Assembly (NCBI GenBank): GCA_900545225.1
Contig: UQXZ01000003.1
Coordinates: forward strand, 62,001-126,000
DNA length: 64,000 nt
Direction of reading: 5' to 3'
Source of the DNA: an uncultured Eubacteriales bacterium
GTDB taxonomy: Bacteria; Bacillota; Clostridia; Lachnospirales; Lachnospiraceae
Part shown: in pieces, positions 1 to 8,535 of the stretch
How the letters are laid out: each line of letters opens with the position of its first letter
Numbering within the stretch: position 1 is the first letter of the stretch
Notes under the pieces: model-generated
Databases searched by the model: none
Seen by the model: only the letters and a program-made list of their open reading frames with translations
Told to the model about the DNA's origin: nothing
Made by a program: the position numbers and the translations under genes

Positions 1-356
1 CTTCTAATCTTCTTGTACCTATTAAGCAGACAATTGAAGAAGTTGATGGCGAAAAGGTAAGAGCTGTTCCGGACGGTAACGTTTCCATTCCTCACGTTAA
101 CAACGGTAACGGCGATACAATGATTGCCATTTTCACAGATCTCGATGAGTTCCAGAAAATGTATCCTGTTAATGAATGGGGAGTAATTCTTGTAAACGGT
201 ATTAAGACACTTTCCCTTGATGACAATGTAGGTCTTGTAATTAACCCTCTTACAGAGAACCTTGTTATTACAAAGGACAAGCTTCCACAGTACAGAGATA
301 ATATCTTAAATGGTCTTTCACCAAATGCTGTTAACAAGGCAAAAGAGAATAAATAA
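1..356 (+). CDS. SseB family protein, C-terminal part (5' end outside window)
   Basis: The reading frame is open from the left edge, so the start lies outside the window; about 117 codons are visible. The visible part has the look of the SseB N-terminal-type domain: a phrase reading IAIFTDLDEF, then a strand/helix pattern ending in VGLVINPLTENLVI, where an 'INP' signature precedes a short C-terminal helix. SseB-like proteins are small cytosolic proteins of poorly known role; enhanced serine sensitivity is the historical name. A stem-loop with a T-run follows about 75 bases after the stop. The family call is inferred from the motif pattern in a partial protein. Confidence 0.65.
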   Translation, partial: SNLLVPIKQTIEEVDGEKVRAVPDGNVSIPHVNNGNGDTMIAIFTDLDEFQKMYPVNEWGVILVNGIKTLSLDDNVGLVINPLTENLVITKDKLPQYRDNILNGLSPNAVNKAKENK

Positions 357-393
357 TATAGTAAGTATTTAATACTTAGTTCGTACTTAACAC

Positions 394-1086
394 TTAATAC
401 AACAGTTGTACAGTAAGAACAATAATATATGAGAGCGATATAAATGGTCCTAAAGCGATCTTTGTATCGCTCTTTTTTGTTGCGTGAATTTTTAATTTAG
501 AATTTCTGACTAAGCAAGTTTTCATTATATGATTTTTTATTATATAAAACGTCAGCCACATAAACATTGAAATAATAATTACATATATAATTCTGTATTC
601 TGCATTTAAAGCCAGAACCATATATAACTTTACATCTCCCATGCCTATAATTTTACCGGTCAGAAGTTTTGCAATTAGAAACATGATTAGTATAGAGAAA
701 ATAGAAAATACTGATGGAATAAAATGGGAATATATGTAATTGTACGTGTGAAATATAAATGCGTGAAGATAATCAGAATAATGGGATATATCGTGAAATG
801 AAACACCATTTGGAGTTGTGTTCAGAAACATATTATCTGCAAATATTGTATTACCACGCAAAAGATTTTGAACATCATCAAATTCATCGCCTCTGCTCCA
901 GAAAAACATCACATTATCCACAGCGTAAATCATCGGATATATCAAAAACAAAAACAACAGACTAATCAGCCGTTTATTTTTTATTTTATAGGTAATGAAA
1001 TCTTCAATGGAAATCATAAAAAGAATAAGAATGACTGCAGAATAAAAGTAATAATTTAGAATAATGTACCTCCCGATGATGAACAT
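394..1086 (-). CDS. Prepilin peptidase, A24 family, with a long insertion
   Basis: An integral membrane aspartyl protease that would trim type IV-like prepilin leaders. The first catalytic Asp sits in ISIEDFITYKIKNK after the first membrane segment; the second is in the family hallmark GMGDVKLY near residue 150. The C-terminal ALGPFISLSYII phrase is also typical. A stretch of about 60 residues between the second and third membrane segments is polar and probably faces outside; small A24 enzymes lack it. The first ATG (1086) has no ribosome site, whereas GGGAGG at 1074-1069 stands 6 bases before an in-frame ATT at 1062, so translation may begin at AUU there. It is separate from the tad cluster at 36-45 kb, which has its own A24 gene. 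Confidence 0.8.
   Translation of the reverse strand: MFIIGRYIILNYYFYSAVILILFMISIEDFITYKIKNKRLISLLFLFLIYPMIYAVDNVMFFWSRGDEFDDVQNLLRGNTIFADNMFLNTTPNGVSFHDISHYSDYLHAFIFHTYNYIYSHFIPSVFSIFSILIMFLIAKLLTGKIIGMGDVKLYMVLALNAEYRIIYVIIISMFMWLTFYIIKNHIMKTCLVRNSKLKIHATKKSDTKIALGPFISLSYIIVLTVQLLY
432..480 (+). terminator. Rho-independent terminator of the SseB-like gene, inside a convergent CDS
   Basis: A 9-bp inverted repeat (AGAGCGATA at 432-440, TATCGCTCT at 465-473) is followed directly by a T-rich run. It suits the end of the plus-strand SseB-like transcript. It lies inside the last codons of the convergent prepilin peptidase gene, so the same bases serve as coding sequence on the other strand. The loop is long (24 bases), which lowers certainty. 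Confidence 0.55.
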
Positions 1087-1332
1087 AATAATAATAGAAT
1101 TAGAAATTTCAAATAATTTGGAACCGCACGCCTACTGCTAATGAACTATATAAGAATAAAATTAGAAAAAATACTTTTTAACAATGTTACATTTAACATT
1201 ACACTCAGATACAACCACGACTTCCATAATAACATAAAACCATATGGCAAAATTCAGTTTATGTATTTTTCATTTTGCATCATTTATACGTTTTGAACTT
1301 CGCAAAATTTATATCTTCATTTCTGGAAAAGG
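1087..1332. other. Intergenic region upstream of the A24 peptidase gene
   Basis: About 250 AT-rich bases with no credible reading frame. It should hold the promoter of the prepilin peptidase gene, but I see no hexamer pair good enough to call. The short plus-strand frame from 1244 has no ribosome site and runs over the terminator and the antisense of the small gene, so it is not accepted. Confidence 0.4.
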
Positions 1333-1364
1333 CAAACAAAAAGGAGATGCTTTTACGCATCCCC
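1333..1364 (-). terminator. Rho-independent terminator of the 61-residue membrane protein gene
   Basis: Read on the minus strand, GGGGATGC and GCATCTCC form an 8-bp stem around a 6-base loop, followed by TTTTTGTTTG. It lies about 40 bases past the stop codon of the small gene at 1402. Stem, loop and T-run are all in the usual form. Confidence 0.85.
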
Positions 1365-1401
1365 TCAAGATGATATTAAGCTGTATGATTATAAAAGGTA
1401 A

Positions 1402-1587
1402 TTATGCCTCTTCTTCGTCAGCAAAATCTGTCTCTTCGTCGAAATCGTCATCATCGTAATCGTCATCATCATACTCATCAAGATAATCTGGCTTTGTAAG
1501 CTTATAGATTAAGAAGCAGATGCCTCCGATAATTGTAAGAGCGCCAACAAATGCTAAAAACTTACCGAACTTACTTCCCTTTTTCAC
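1402..1587 (-). CDS. Small single-pass membrane protein with polyacidic tail
   Basis: A 61-residue protein starting at GTG 1587, chosen because AGGAGG stands 8 bases upstream. Residues about 1-9 are basic, residues about 10-30 form one membrane segment (FLAFVGALTIIGGICFLIY), and the rest is almost entirely Asp, Glu and Tyr, including runs such as DEYDDDDYDDDD. The positive-inside rule would put the acidic tail outside the cytoplasm. No family function is recognised. It has its own terminator, and pcrA ends about 90 bases upstream, so it could be a single-gene unit or the end of a pcrA transcript. Confidence 0.75.
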   Translation of the reverse strand: MKKGSKFGKFLAFVGALTIIGGICFLIYKLTKPDYLDEYDDDDYDDDDFDEETDFADEEEA

Positions 1588-1680
1588 AACCTTATCCTCC
1601 TTACTTAAATTATATCAGAAGTATATCACATCTATGTTGTACTTTCTATAATTTCTTGTCATTTATCCAATATAAAATCA

Positions 1681-4167
1681 TTACAATATGTTCAGTTTAA
1701 TAAAACTTGTAAGCATTTTTTTCTGACCACATTCTTCAAATTCCACTGTAACAAGCCAGTCGTTGGACATTGGTTTTATGTCTGTTACAACACCCTTACC
1801 AAATCTTTCGTTTTCAACCTTCTGACCGATAATATATGGTGGTTCGCCCATGGAATTATTCTGTCCGTTACTGCTCTTCTGTACACTTCCGGAACCTGTG
1901 CTGCCGGCCGGTTTAGCCGATGCAGTTGCCATACTTCCAATGCCAGATTCATTTAATGACTTATTAGGAACACTTCTTTTTATATTGCAATCTGAAGGAA
2001 ATGCTCTACCAAATGTAGGACGTCTGTCTCTTTCCTTCTTACGTGGAATATTTACCCTGCTGCTGAATCTTCCTGCAGTGTTCTGTGGTATTGCGACACT
2101 TCCTGATTTAAGTCTTACAGGATTTTTATCAAGTGAGCTTGATGTGGCCCTTGGCTCAAATCCCTTTATTGCAGCTGTTTCTCTTTTTGAAGTGTAGCCT
2201 GATGAATTATCAGTCTCAATAAGATTACCCGGTATTTCCTTTACAAATCTTGAAGGAATGGATGATTTTCTCTCACCGTGGATCATTCTTTCCGCTGCAA
2301 ATGTCATATAGAGTTTCTTTTCTGCTCGTGTCATACCAACATAGCACAGACGGCGCTCTTCCTCTAATTCTTCATCGTCATCCGCAGACATACCGCTTGG
2401 GAATAATCCCTCTTCCATTCCCGCCATAAATACAATAGGGAATTCAAGGCCTTTTGCAGAATGGAGAGTCATCATAACAACTCTGTTAGGGTCAGAATCG
2501 CCTCCGTCAACATCAGCAATTAGGGATACCTCTTCAAGAAATCCTTCAAGACTTATTGGAAGATCACTTAAAGATTCTCCCGTTGCAGGGTCATATGTTT
2601 CTTCTTTATCATCAGCCTCATATGCAATTATCTTATTGATAAGTTCGTCGATATTGTTTCTTCTGTCTGCCAGTTCATCAGGGGAATCATTTTCTCCAAG
2701 GTAATCTATATAACCTGTCTTTTCAATTATCTCATTAGTGAGATCCTCAATTGTTCCATCACCTGCAAGAGTTTTAAACTCTTCCATCATGTCAGTGAAT
2801 TTGTGAATCTTCTTTGCAGTTGCAGGAGTAATTTCCGGGTTGTTGTCACAATTAACTAATGCTTCCCAGAATGTTACGCCATATGCATCAGAATAATTCT
2901 GAATCTTTTCTATAGTAGTAAGTCCTATTCCACGCTTAGGCACATTTATTATTCTCTTAACTGCCTGAGCATCAGATTCATTGGCAACAGCCTTAAGGTA
3001 TGAAAGCACATCCCTGATTTCACGTCTTGCATAGAAGTTAACACCACCGTACATTTTGTATGGTATGTTGTTGTATACTAATTTTTCTTCTATTGTTCTG
3101 GATTGTGCATTAGTTCTGTAAAGAATGGCTATATCACTATATTCCCATCCGTCATGAACAAGATATTCAATCTTACCTGCAATTCCCTGTGCCTCATCAT
3201 ATGCTGAGTTATACATGAGAAATCCCAGTTTTTCACCCTGCTCATTGTCTGTATAAAGAGTCTTATCCTTTCGGTTGTAGTTATTTTTAACTACCGCATT
3301 GGCCGCTGCCAGGATTGTCTTTGTGGATCTGTAGTTTTCCTCAAGCTTAATAACCTTTGTATTTTTAAATTCATCTTCGAAGCTTAAAATATTTTCAATA
3401 TTAGCTCCTCTGAACTTATAAATGGACTGGTCATCGTCACCTACTACACAGAGATTATTCCACTTTGATGCAAGGAGACTTACAAGTTCAAACTGAGATG
3501 TATTGGTATCCTGATACTCATCTACCATCATGTACTTAAATCTGTTGGCAAATGTTTCAAGCACATCAGCATTTGATTTAAGAAGATTAACCGTATGAAA
3601 AATGAGATCATCAAAATCCATGGCATTATTTTTCTTAAGGGCTGCCTGATAATCCGCATAAAGATTGGCATACGTCTCCTCTCTCATGCCCTTTGCACAG
3701 CTTAACATCTGTCTTGGATCAAGCATTCTGTCCTTTGCCGCTGATATTACATTTAATACCACTCGTTCCTTATATGACTTTGTATCAAGATTTCTCGCCT
3801 TAATTGCCTCACGCATAATACCCTTCGCGTCATCCGTATCGTATATTGCGAAATCATTTGTAAATCCTAATCTGTCTGCAAATCTTCTGAGAATTCTTAC
3901 GCACATTGAATGGAATGTGCTCACCCATACTCTGTTACCACCGTCTACAACATCATTTACTCTGTCGCGCATTTCCTTGGCCGCTTTATTGGTAAATGTT
4001 ATTGCAAGGATGTTAAATGGATCTACTCCATGCTCAATAAGATAAGCAATTCTGTATGTAAGAACTCTTGTCTTTCCGGAACCCGCTCCGGCAATGATTA
4101 AAAGAGGTCCCTCGGTGGTCATTACCGCCTCTCTCTGATTATCATTAAGATCATTTAAATTAATCAT
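1681..4167 (-). CDS. pcrA: ATP-dependent DNA helicase PcrA/UvrD
   Basis: A superfamily 1A 3'-5' DNA helicase for repair, for clearing replication conflicts and for rolling-circle replication. All expected motifs are visible: the N-terminal LNDNQREAV, Walker A AGAGSGKT at residues 26-33, Walker B VDEYQDTN near 217, GDDDQSIYKFRGA near 243, the motif V phrase TLHSAKGLEFPIVF near 566, and YVGMTRAEKKLY near 612. The last 50 residues (IGQKVENERFGKGVV onward) form the C-terminal Tudor-like domain that in PcrA contacts RNA polymerase. A low-complexity Ser/Gly/Asn linker precedes it. At 828 residues it is slightly longer than the Bacillus enzyme because of that linker. It diverges from the DUF1836 gene. 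Confidence 0.97.
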   Translation of the reverse strand: MINLNDLNDNQREAVMTTEGPLLIIAGAGSGKTRVLTYRIAYLIEHGVDPFNILAITFTNKAAKEMRDRVNDVVDGGNRVWVSTFHSMCVRILRRFADRLGFTNDFAIYDTDDAKGIMREAIKARNLDTKSYKERVVLNVISAAKDRMLDPRQMLSCAKGMREETYANLYADYQAALKKNNAMDFDDLIFHTVNLLKSNADVLETFANRFKYMMVDEYQDTNTSQFELVSLLASKWNNLCVVGDDDQSIYKFRGANIENILSFEDEFKNTKVIKLEENYRSTKTILAAANAVVKNNYNRKDKTLYTDNEQGEKLGFLMYNSAYDEAQGIAGKIEYLVHDGWEYSDIAILYRTNAQSRTIEEKLVYNNIPYKMYGGVNFYARREIRDVLSYLKAVANESDAQAVKRIINVPKRGIGLTTIEKIQNYSDAYGVTFWEALVNCDNNPEITPATAKKIHKFTDMMEEFKTLAGDGTIEDLTNEIIEKTGYIDYLGENDSPDELADRRNNIDELINKIIAYEADDKEETYDPATGESLSDLPISLEGFLEEVSLIADVDGGDSDPNRVVMMTLHSAKGLEFPIVFMAGMEEGLFPSGMSADDDEELEEERRLCYVGMTRAEKKLYMTFAAERMIHGERKSSIPSRFVKEIPGNLIETDNSSGYTSKRETAAIKGFEPRATSSSLDKNPVRLKSGSVAIPQNTAGRFSSRVNIPRKKERDRRPTFGRAFPSDCNIKRSVPNKSLNESGIGSMATASAKPAGSTGSGSVQKSSNGQNNSMGEPPYIIGQKVENERFGKGVVTDIKPMSNDWLVTVEFEECGQKKMLTSFIKLNIL

Positions 4168-4310
4168 TATGTATCCTTATCTATATCAATATCTTCAAAA
4201 TTATAATTAAAGTTAAAAAAATGCACCTTTAAAAGCTTAAGGTACAACATATGTTCTATATTATAACATAGATTATTTTCAACATGAAATTAAATATGCT
4301 TAAGTCATAT

Positions 4311-4452
4311 AAACTTCACATGTGGTTTCACCCATATAAATATCTTATGTACACTTTCTTAAAACTACACATATAATTTTTACAACTACATAATAATTTC
4401 TCATAATAACATTACAAACTACACATGTGGTTTTAAATAACTACATATTATA
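4311..4452. promoter_or_regulatory. Repeated operator-like motifs between pcrA and the DUF1836 gene
   Basis: The divergent intergenic region of 365 bases contains several copies of a near-palindromic motif, AAACTNCACATGTGGTTT. Copies at 4311-4328 and 4416-4433 are almost identical. A weaker copy lies at 4362-4379 and shorter ones near 4384 and 4439. Spacing between the main copies is 51 and 54 bases, about five helical turns, so all face the same side of the helix. Binding of a regulator to them is inference; the repetition is seen directly. No gene is present in the region. Confidence 0.5.
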
Positions 4453-4532
4453 ATATTTGAAACCTTGAATAGGGTTATGGATAAATATATAATGAACAGA
4501 ACGGAAACATTCATTTAGATACGGAGACCATT

Positions 4533-5213
4533 ATGTCTGAATATAAACATTACGACAAAATTAAAGATATTATATCTAATGAGATAGAAGCTTTAAAAAA
4601 TATAAAGACTATCGCTCCGGATGATCCACCGGATATTTATTTATATATGGATCAGGTGACAGCCTTTCTTCGTGAGCATCTTATGAACGACAATGTTCAT
4701 GACGACGATAAGCTGCTTACAAAAACAATGATTAACAACTATACAAAGAAGAAGCTGCTTCCACCACCAATTAAGAAAAAGTATTCAAAGCAGCATTTAT
4801 ATTTTTTAACTCTTATATATTATTATAAGAACTTTTTAACAATAGATGAGATTCACGATCTTCTTGCACCTATTACTGAGAAATATTCAGAAAATGATCC
4901 GCTTACCATAGAATACACACAGCGCTACTACAGCAAGATTTATGAAATGTACGGCAATCAGCAGGACGGTATTGTAGCCGACATTAAAGATGACCTGGAA
5001 ACAGTCAGAAAAATGATTGAAGAAACAAAAAATGAAGAAGAAATTCCATTTTCTGATGAGGTTGAAGAATATCTTGAATTACTTTTACTTGTAACTGTTC
5101 TTTCGAATGATATTTACTATAAAAAGGTTCTTATTGAGAACTTAATCGGCAATTTTGCACAGCTTAAAAAAGACAGAGATAAAAAGAATAAGGAAAAGGA
5201 AAAAGAGAAATAA
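4533..5213 (+). CDS. DUF1836 domain protein
   Basis: A 226-residue cytosolic protein. The central part matches the DUF1836 pattern of Firmicutes: a helix followed by LTKTMINNYTKKKLLPPP and KYSKQHLYFLTLIYYYKN. This resembles a winged-helix recognition region like that of MerR-type proteins (choice of 'nnY.k..llpp' after a turn). The C-terminus ends in a Lys/Glu-rich helix. DNA binding is inferred from the fold resemblance, and the repeated motifs just upstream would be natural targets. The start follows CGGAG by 8 bases. The gene stands alone and meets yerC tail to tail. Confidence 0.75.
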   Translation: MSEYKHYDKIKDIISNEIEALKNIKTIAPDDPPDIYLYMDQVTAFLREHLMNDNVHDDDKLLTKTMINNYTKKKLLPPPIKKKYSKQHLYFLTLIYYYKNFLTIDEIHDLLAPITEKYSENDPLTIEYTQRYYSKIYEMYGNQQDGIVADIKDDLETVRKMIEETKNEEEIPFSDEVEEYLELLLLVTVLSNDIYYKKVLIENLIGNFAQLKKDRDKKNKEKEKEK

Positions 5214-5263
5214 TTATTCAGATTCTGTAAATAATTGCCCTTCACTTCACAAATGAAATAACA

Positions 5264-5318
5264 ATAAAAAAGACGAAGTAATATCTGTATGATGTACAAC
5301 ATCACGATTACTTCGTCT
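5264..5318 (-). terminator. Rho-independent terminator of yerC
   Basis: AGACGAAGTAAT (5271-5282) pairs perfectly with ATTACTTCGTCT (5307-5318). On the minus strand the stem is followed by TTTTTTATTG, so it ends the yerC transcript. It may also stop the convergent DUF1836 transcript, although the plus-strand side lacks a T-run. Confidence 0.85.
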
Positions 5319-5350
5319 CATATAATTAACGGAGATAAAATATAACTTAA

Positions 5351-5656
5351 TCAATTCTTTTTACCGGCATCATCCGGTAAATTGTTAAGAACAGCTTTAT
5401 AACCCTTTTCTCCATAGTTAAGACATCTGTTGACCCTGCTTATTGTTGCAGTTGATGCATGTGTTTCATCTGCAATTTCCTGATATGTTTTATTATTGTT
5501 AAGCATGTATGCAACCTGTAATCTCTGAACAAGTGAATACAATTCATTGATGGTACATATATCTTTCAGGAAGTTTTTGCATGTCTTTCTATCTTTTATG
5601 GAAATGATTGCATCACAAATCAGGTCAAGTTGATCGTCAAGATCTTCATACTTCAT
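5351..5656 (-). CDS. yerC: YerC/YecD family TrpR-related transcriptional regulator
   Basis: A 101-residue protein with the TrpR-superfamily helix-turn-helix: NNNKTYQEIADETHASTAT then ISRVNRCLNYG, typical of the YerC/YecD family. The first half is the helical dimerisation region. Effector and targets are not known from the sequence. In Bacillus, yerC also sits close to pcrA, so the neighbourhood is conserved in part. The start is ATG 5656 with TAGGAGA 6 bases upstream. Two dyads in the upstream region are candidate sites for autoregulation. Confidence 0.9.
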   Translation of the reverse strand: MKYEDLDDQLDLICDAIISIKDRKTCKNFLKDICTINELYSLVQRLQVAYMLNNNKTYQEIADETHASTATISRVNRCLNYGEKGYKAVLNNLPDDAGKKN

Positions 5657-5670
5657 GATTTTCTCCTATC

Positions 5671-5721
5671 CACAGCACATACTGTGTTATGTTTATGTAG
5701 TGTCATTAGTTTAACACACTA
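5671..5721 (-). promoter_or_regulatory. Two dyad symmetries upstream of yerC
   Basis: CACAG and CTGTG arms frame a 6-base centre at 5671-5686, just ahead of the ribosome site. A second dyad has TAGTGT (5698-5703) and ACACTA (5716-5721) arms. Both are in the right place to be operators of yerC or of the divergent membrane protein gene. The symmetry is visible; the function is inferred. Confidence 0.4.
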
Positions 5722-5845
5722 AAGCAAACAAGTAAATTAACATCATAAAAGTTTAGTTATATTTTTCATAGATGTTATATTGTGGTATAGTATTAAGGTT
5801 ATAAAATTAAGATTAAACAGAATAATAGAATTTAGGTGGTACATT

Positions 5846-7021
5846 ATGACTTCTAAGAACAGATTATTTGCAATTGACATTATTGTCACTGTAGCAATGT
5901 CACTGTTGTTCTCATTCATTGTACAGGGACCTGGTGCCGGAATTAATATCATTATACCTGCCATTGGTATGGTTTGTATGTGCATTATATTTTTCCAGTA
6001 TAATTTCCGACAGCTTCCTCTGTACATTTCACTGATTACATACCTCAGTATTTCGCCATTCTTAAGTTATCACAGTGAATATGCATTATACAGTTTAATG
6101 CTTGTTCCGGGACTTATGCTGGCAATACTACTTACTTATAAGCATAAGGGTACGGCATATTTCGTGCCGGGACTTGTACTTGGATCCATAGCTTTAATAA
6201 ACTATTCATCTCCATTTACATTAATCTACTTTATTGCTTATACAATATTTATGCTTGTATACCTTTGCATAGACAGTGGATTTGCAATATTAAAGCTCTT
6301 ATCCAACCTTGGAATAGGACTCGCCATTGCATTTATAATTTCTGCCGTTAATGGTGGAAATGTATTCGTGTCGTATCAGACATATCTTTCATCTTTTGCT
6401 TACGGAAATAGTGAAGTTCATCCTTTAGATCTGTTTGCAAGATTTATTGTGCCTGAGACATTTAACGGATATGCAGGATTCACAGTATTCCTCGGATTAG
6501 TTTTCCCTGTCTTTATAATGTATCTCATTTACATTATCATTTTGCAGAAGTTTTCATACATGCCATACAAGGGAAGATACTATAGAAGATTTTTAGGTAT
6601 TGTTGCAACATGTGCTTCTCTCCTCGGTATTTTCTCATGGATTGCATTTGGAGTGAGTGGTTTACCATTCTTTGGATTTTTAACAAAACTTACACTTATG
6701 ACTATCATTCCTCTTGTTGGTGTATTTATAATATTATTCCCAAGAGCAAAAGTAGATGACTTCAACAAAAACAGATACAATTTCTCTGTTGCCGTTGCAA
6801 TGACAGCACTCGTACTTATTGTTATCTCAACATGGGTACAGGCTCCATTGAGCTTAATATATGCTCCACTTATGGCCATCATATTTGGAATCACAGTTAA
6901 CAAACTTTCCTTAGGTGTTAAAAACATTGTAGTAGGAACAATATTTACAATCGTATTACTTGCAGGTGCTACTCTTGGAATAATCAATAATATTCTCATA
7001 GGACTGGCATTCTGGAATTAA
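5846..7021 (+). CDS. Multi-pass membrane protein of unknown function
   Basis: A very hydrophobic protein of 391 residues with roughly ten to twelve membrane segments and short loops. The start is ATG 5846, chosen because TAGGTGGT lies just upstream; an in-frame ATG at 5780 is earlier but has no ribosome site. The first segment ends in a Gly-rich turn (VQGPGAGINIII), and the longest polar loop follows the segment near residue 235 (YMPYKGRYYRR). No transporter or enzyme signature is recognised. It forms a single-gene unit between yerC (divergent) and a shared terminator. Confidence 0.8.
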   Translation: MTSKNRLFAIDIIVTVAMSLLFSFIVQGPGAGINIIIPAIGMVCMCIIFFQYNFRQLPLYISLITYLSISPFLSYHSEYALYSLMLVPGLMLAILLTYKHKGTAYFVPGLVLGSIALINYSSPFTLIYFIAYTIFMLVYLCIDSGFAILKLLSNLGIGLAIAFIISAVNGGNVFVSYQTYLSSFAYGNSEVHPLDLFARFIVPETFNGYAGFTVFLGLVFPVFIMYLIYIIILQKFSYMPYKGRYYRRFLGIVATCASLLGIFSWIAFGVSGLPFFGFLTKLTLMTIIPLVGVFIILFPRAKVDDFNKNRYNFSVAVAMTALVLIVISTWVQAPLSLIYAPLMAIIFGITVNKLSLGVKNIVVGTIFTIVLLAGATLGIINNILIGLAFWN

Positions 7022-7083
7022 TAAAACGTCCAATATTTAAGAATGTTATTTCGATAAACATCATTTAAATACTTATATAAAAT

Positions 7084-7137
7084 AAAAAGCTTAGGCCGTC
7101 TGTATATCATACGATACATTTCAGCCTAAGCTTTTTT
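7084..7137. terminator. Bidirectional terminator between convergent genes
   Basis: AAAAAGCTTAGGC (7084-7096) pairs with GCCTAAGCTTTTTT (7124-7137). Both ends carry A/T runs, so the hairpin can end transcripts from either side: the membrane protein gene on the plus strand and the three-gene set on the minus strand. Confidence 0.9.
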
Positions 7138-7206
7138 ATATTCATTCTATGTTATTTATATCTTATATTGATTTCAATATATTCTGACATACGCATCAGA
7201 GAGATG

Positions 7207-8535
7207 TTATAACATAATTTCTTCAACAATATTCCATGTAATTCCATTATCTGTAGAACGGTACATCACTGAAACACCATTATGATATTTTGAACCTGAA
7301 GGCTGTGAAAGGTATACAACAAGATTGCCCTCATCATCCACCTTAGGTACAGAGGCTATCTTAAATATATCAGACCATTTCTTACCACTTGCAGTCTCGT
7401 CAAGAGTTCCCTCAGGTAAACTTACAACGTTAAATGTCTTTCCACCGTCTCTTGTCATATATAGATTGTTACCGGAATCATTTTTATATGCTATAAAACC
7501 GGTATTAATATCGATGAACTTTGATCCGGAAAGCATGTCTGTATTCGGACCGCTTCCAACATTTGTCCATGTTTTACATGAATCTGTAGTGCTGTATATT
7601 TTTGTATATTCTGAATTGTTGTTAATTCCGTATCCTACTACAATAACTCCTTCATTTTCACTAACCATATCTATATGGTAGGAGTCTATGTCGTATATTG
7701 AATCAACCTCTCCGGTCTCCCAGGTAGATCCGGAATCTGCAGAATATATAATTGAAAATGGTACTCTCTCGCCGTTAACAGTTTCACCACCGTAAAGGAA
7801 GGCCGCTATGTTATCATTTAATACATAGCTTCCCTTTGACAATGTGTCGTAGTTATCACCTGTTAAAGGTAAGTTTCTGATATCAATAGGAACCTGTGAA
7901 TAAGTAACTCCTCCGTTAAATGATACAGAAAGATTATTGTCACTTATCTGATATTGAACCATTGACTGATCATCATCGACTGTCTGGCCGCCACTGTTAT
8001 CAGAATTATCTGAAATACTGAGTGGATATACAACATAGCCATTGCCAGTATTCTTTACACCAAATGCACCTGTCCATGAGCAGCGTAATGTTCCACCGCT
8101 TATATATCCGCCCCAGTCATTAAAGTATTGATTCGAACTGTCCACAAGCTGTGCAGAAAATACCATCTTAACAGTACCGGCTTCTGCATCAGCCTCTTCA
8201 ACAGATTCCACCTTTATACTTTTAAGCTTTGAAGACTGAGGTGTAAACATTTCCTTATACTGGCTTAAGTATCCGTTAATCCAGATCCCTGCCATTTCCT
8301 CATTGGATAAATCACTTCCGTCATCGGATATTTTTGCCTCATAGTTATATCTCGATGAATTGGAATATCTCGCCTGAGAAATTTTTGATAATACAGTAAA
8401 TACAATAAATATAACAACCGCAGCTATAATAGCCAAAAGAATTATCCAGCTGGTTTTCTGTCGGCTTTTTTGTTTTTTCTGCGGAGATCGTATCTCTTCT
8501 TCAATTATCTTTTTATTAGTATCGTCATCGACCAT
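7207..8535 (-). CDS. Membrane-anchored BNR/beta-propeller protein
   Basis: About 442 residues. A charged N-terminus is followed by one membrane anchor (SWIILLAIIAAVVIFIVFTVL), so the bulk lies outside the cell. The second half carries sialidase-type BNR/Asp-box repeats, visible as SADSGSTWETG, TTDSCKTWTNVG, TRDGGKTFNVV and STDNGITWNIVE. These mark a beta-propeller fold; they do not by themselves mean sialidase activity, and no Arg triad is evident. I prefer ATG 8535, since GGGAG stands 5 bases before it; an in-frame ATG at 8547 is also possible. It overlaps the end of the upstream membrane gene, so the two are translationally linked. Confidence 0.75.
   Translation of the reverse strand: MVDDDTNKKIIEEEIRSPQKKQKSRQKTSWIILLAIIAAVVIFIVFTVLSKISQARYSNSSRYNYEAKISDDGSDLSNEEMAGIWINGYLSQYKEMFTPQSSKLKSIKVESVEEADAEAGTVKMVFSAQLVDSSNQYFNDWGGYISGGTLRCSWTGAFGVKNTGNGYVVYPLSISDNSDNSGGQTVDDDQSMVQYQISDNNLSVSFNGGVTYSQVPIDIRNLPLTGDNYDTLSKGSYVLNDNIAAFLYGGETVNGERVPFSIIYSADSGSTWETGEVDSIYDIDSYHIDMVSENEGVIVVGYGINNNSEYTKIYSTTDSCKTWTNVGSGPNTDMLSGSKFIDINTGFIAYKNDSGNNLYMTRDGGKTFNVVSLPEGTLDETASGKKWSDIFKIASVPKVDDEGNLVVYLSQPSGSKYHNGVSVMYRSTDNGITWNIVEEIML

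Noticed and set aside
1244..1459. 71-residue plus-strand frame
   Set aside because: It runs over the terminator and the antisense of the acidic small gene and has no ribosome site.
7207..8535. Active sialidase
   Set aside because: BNR/Asp-box repeats are present, but the Arg triad and the FRIP motif of sialidases are not; only a beta-propeller is supported.
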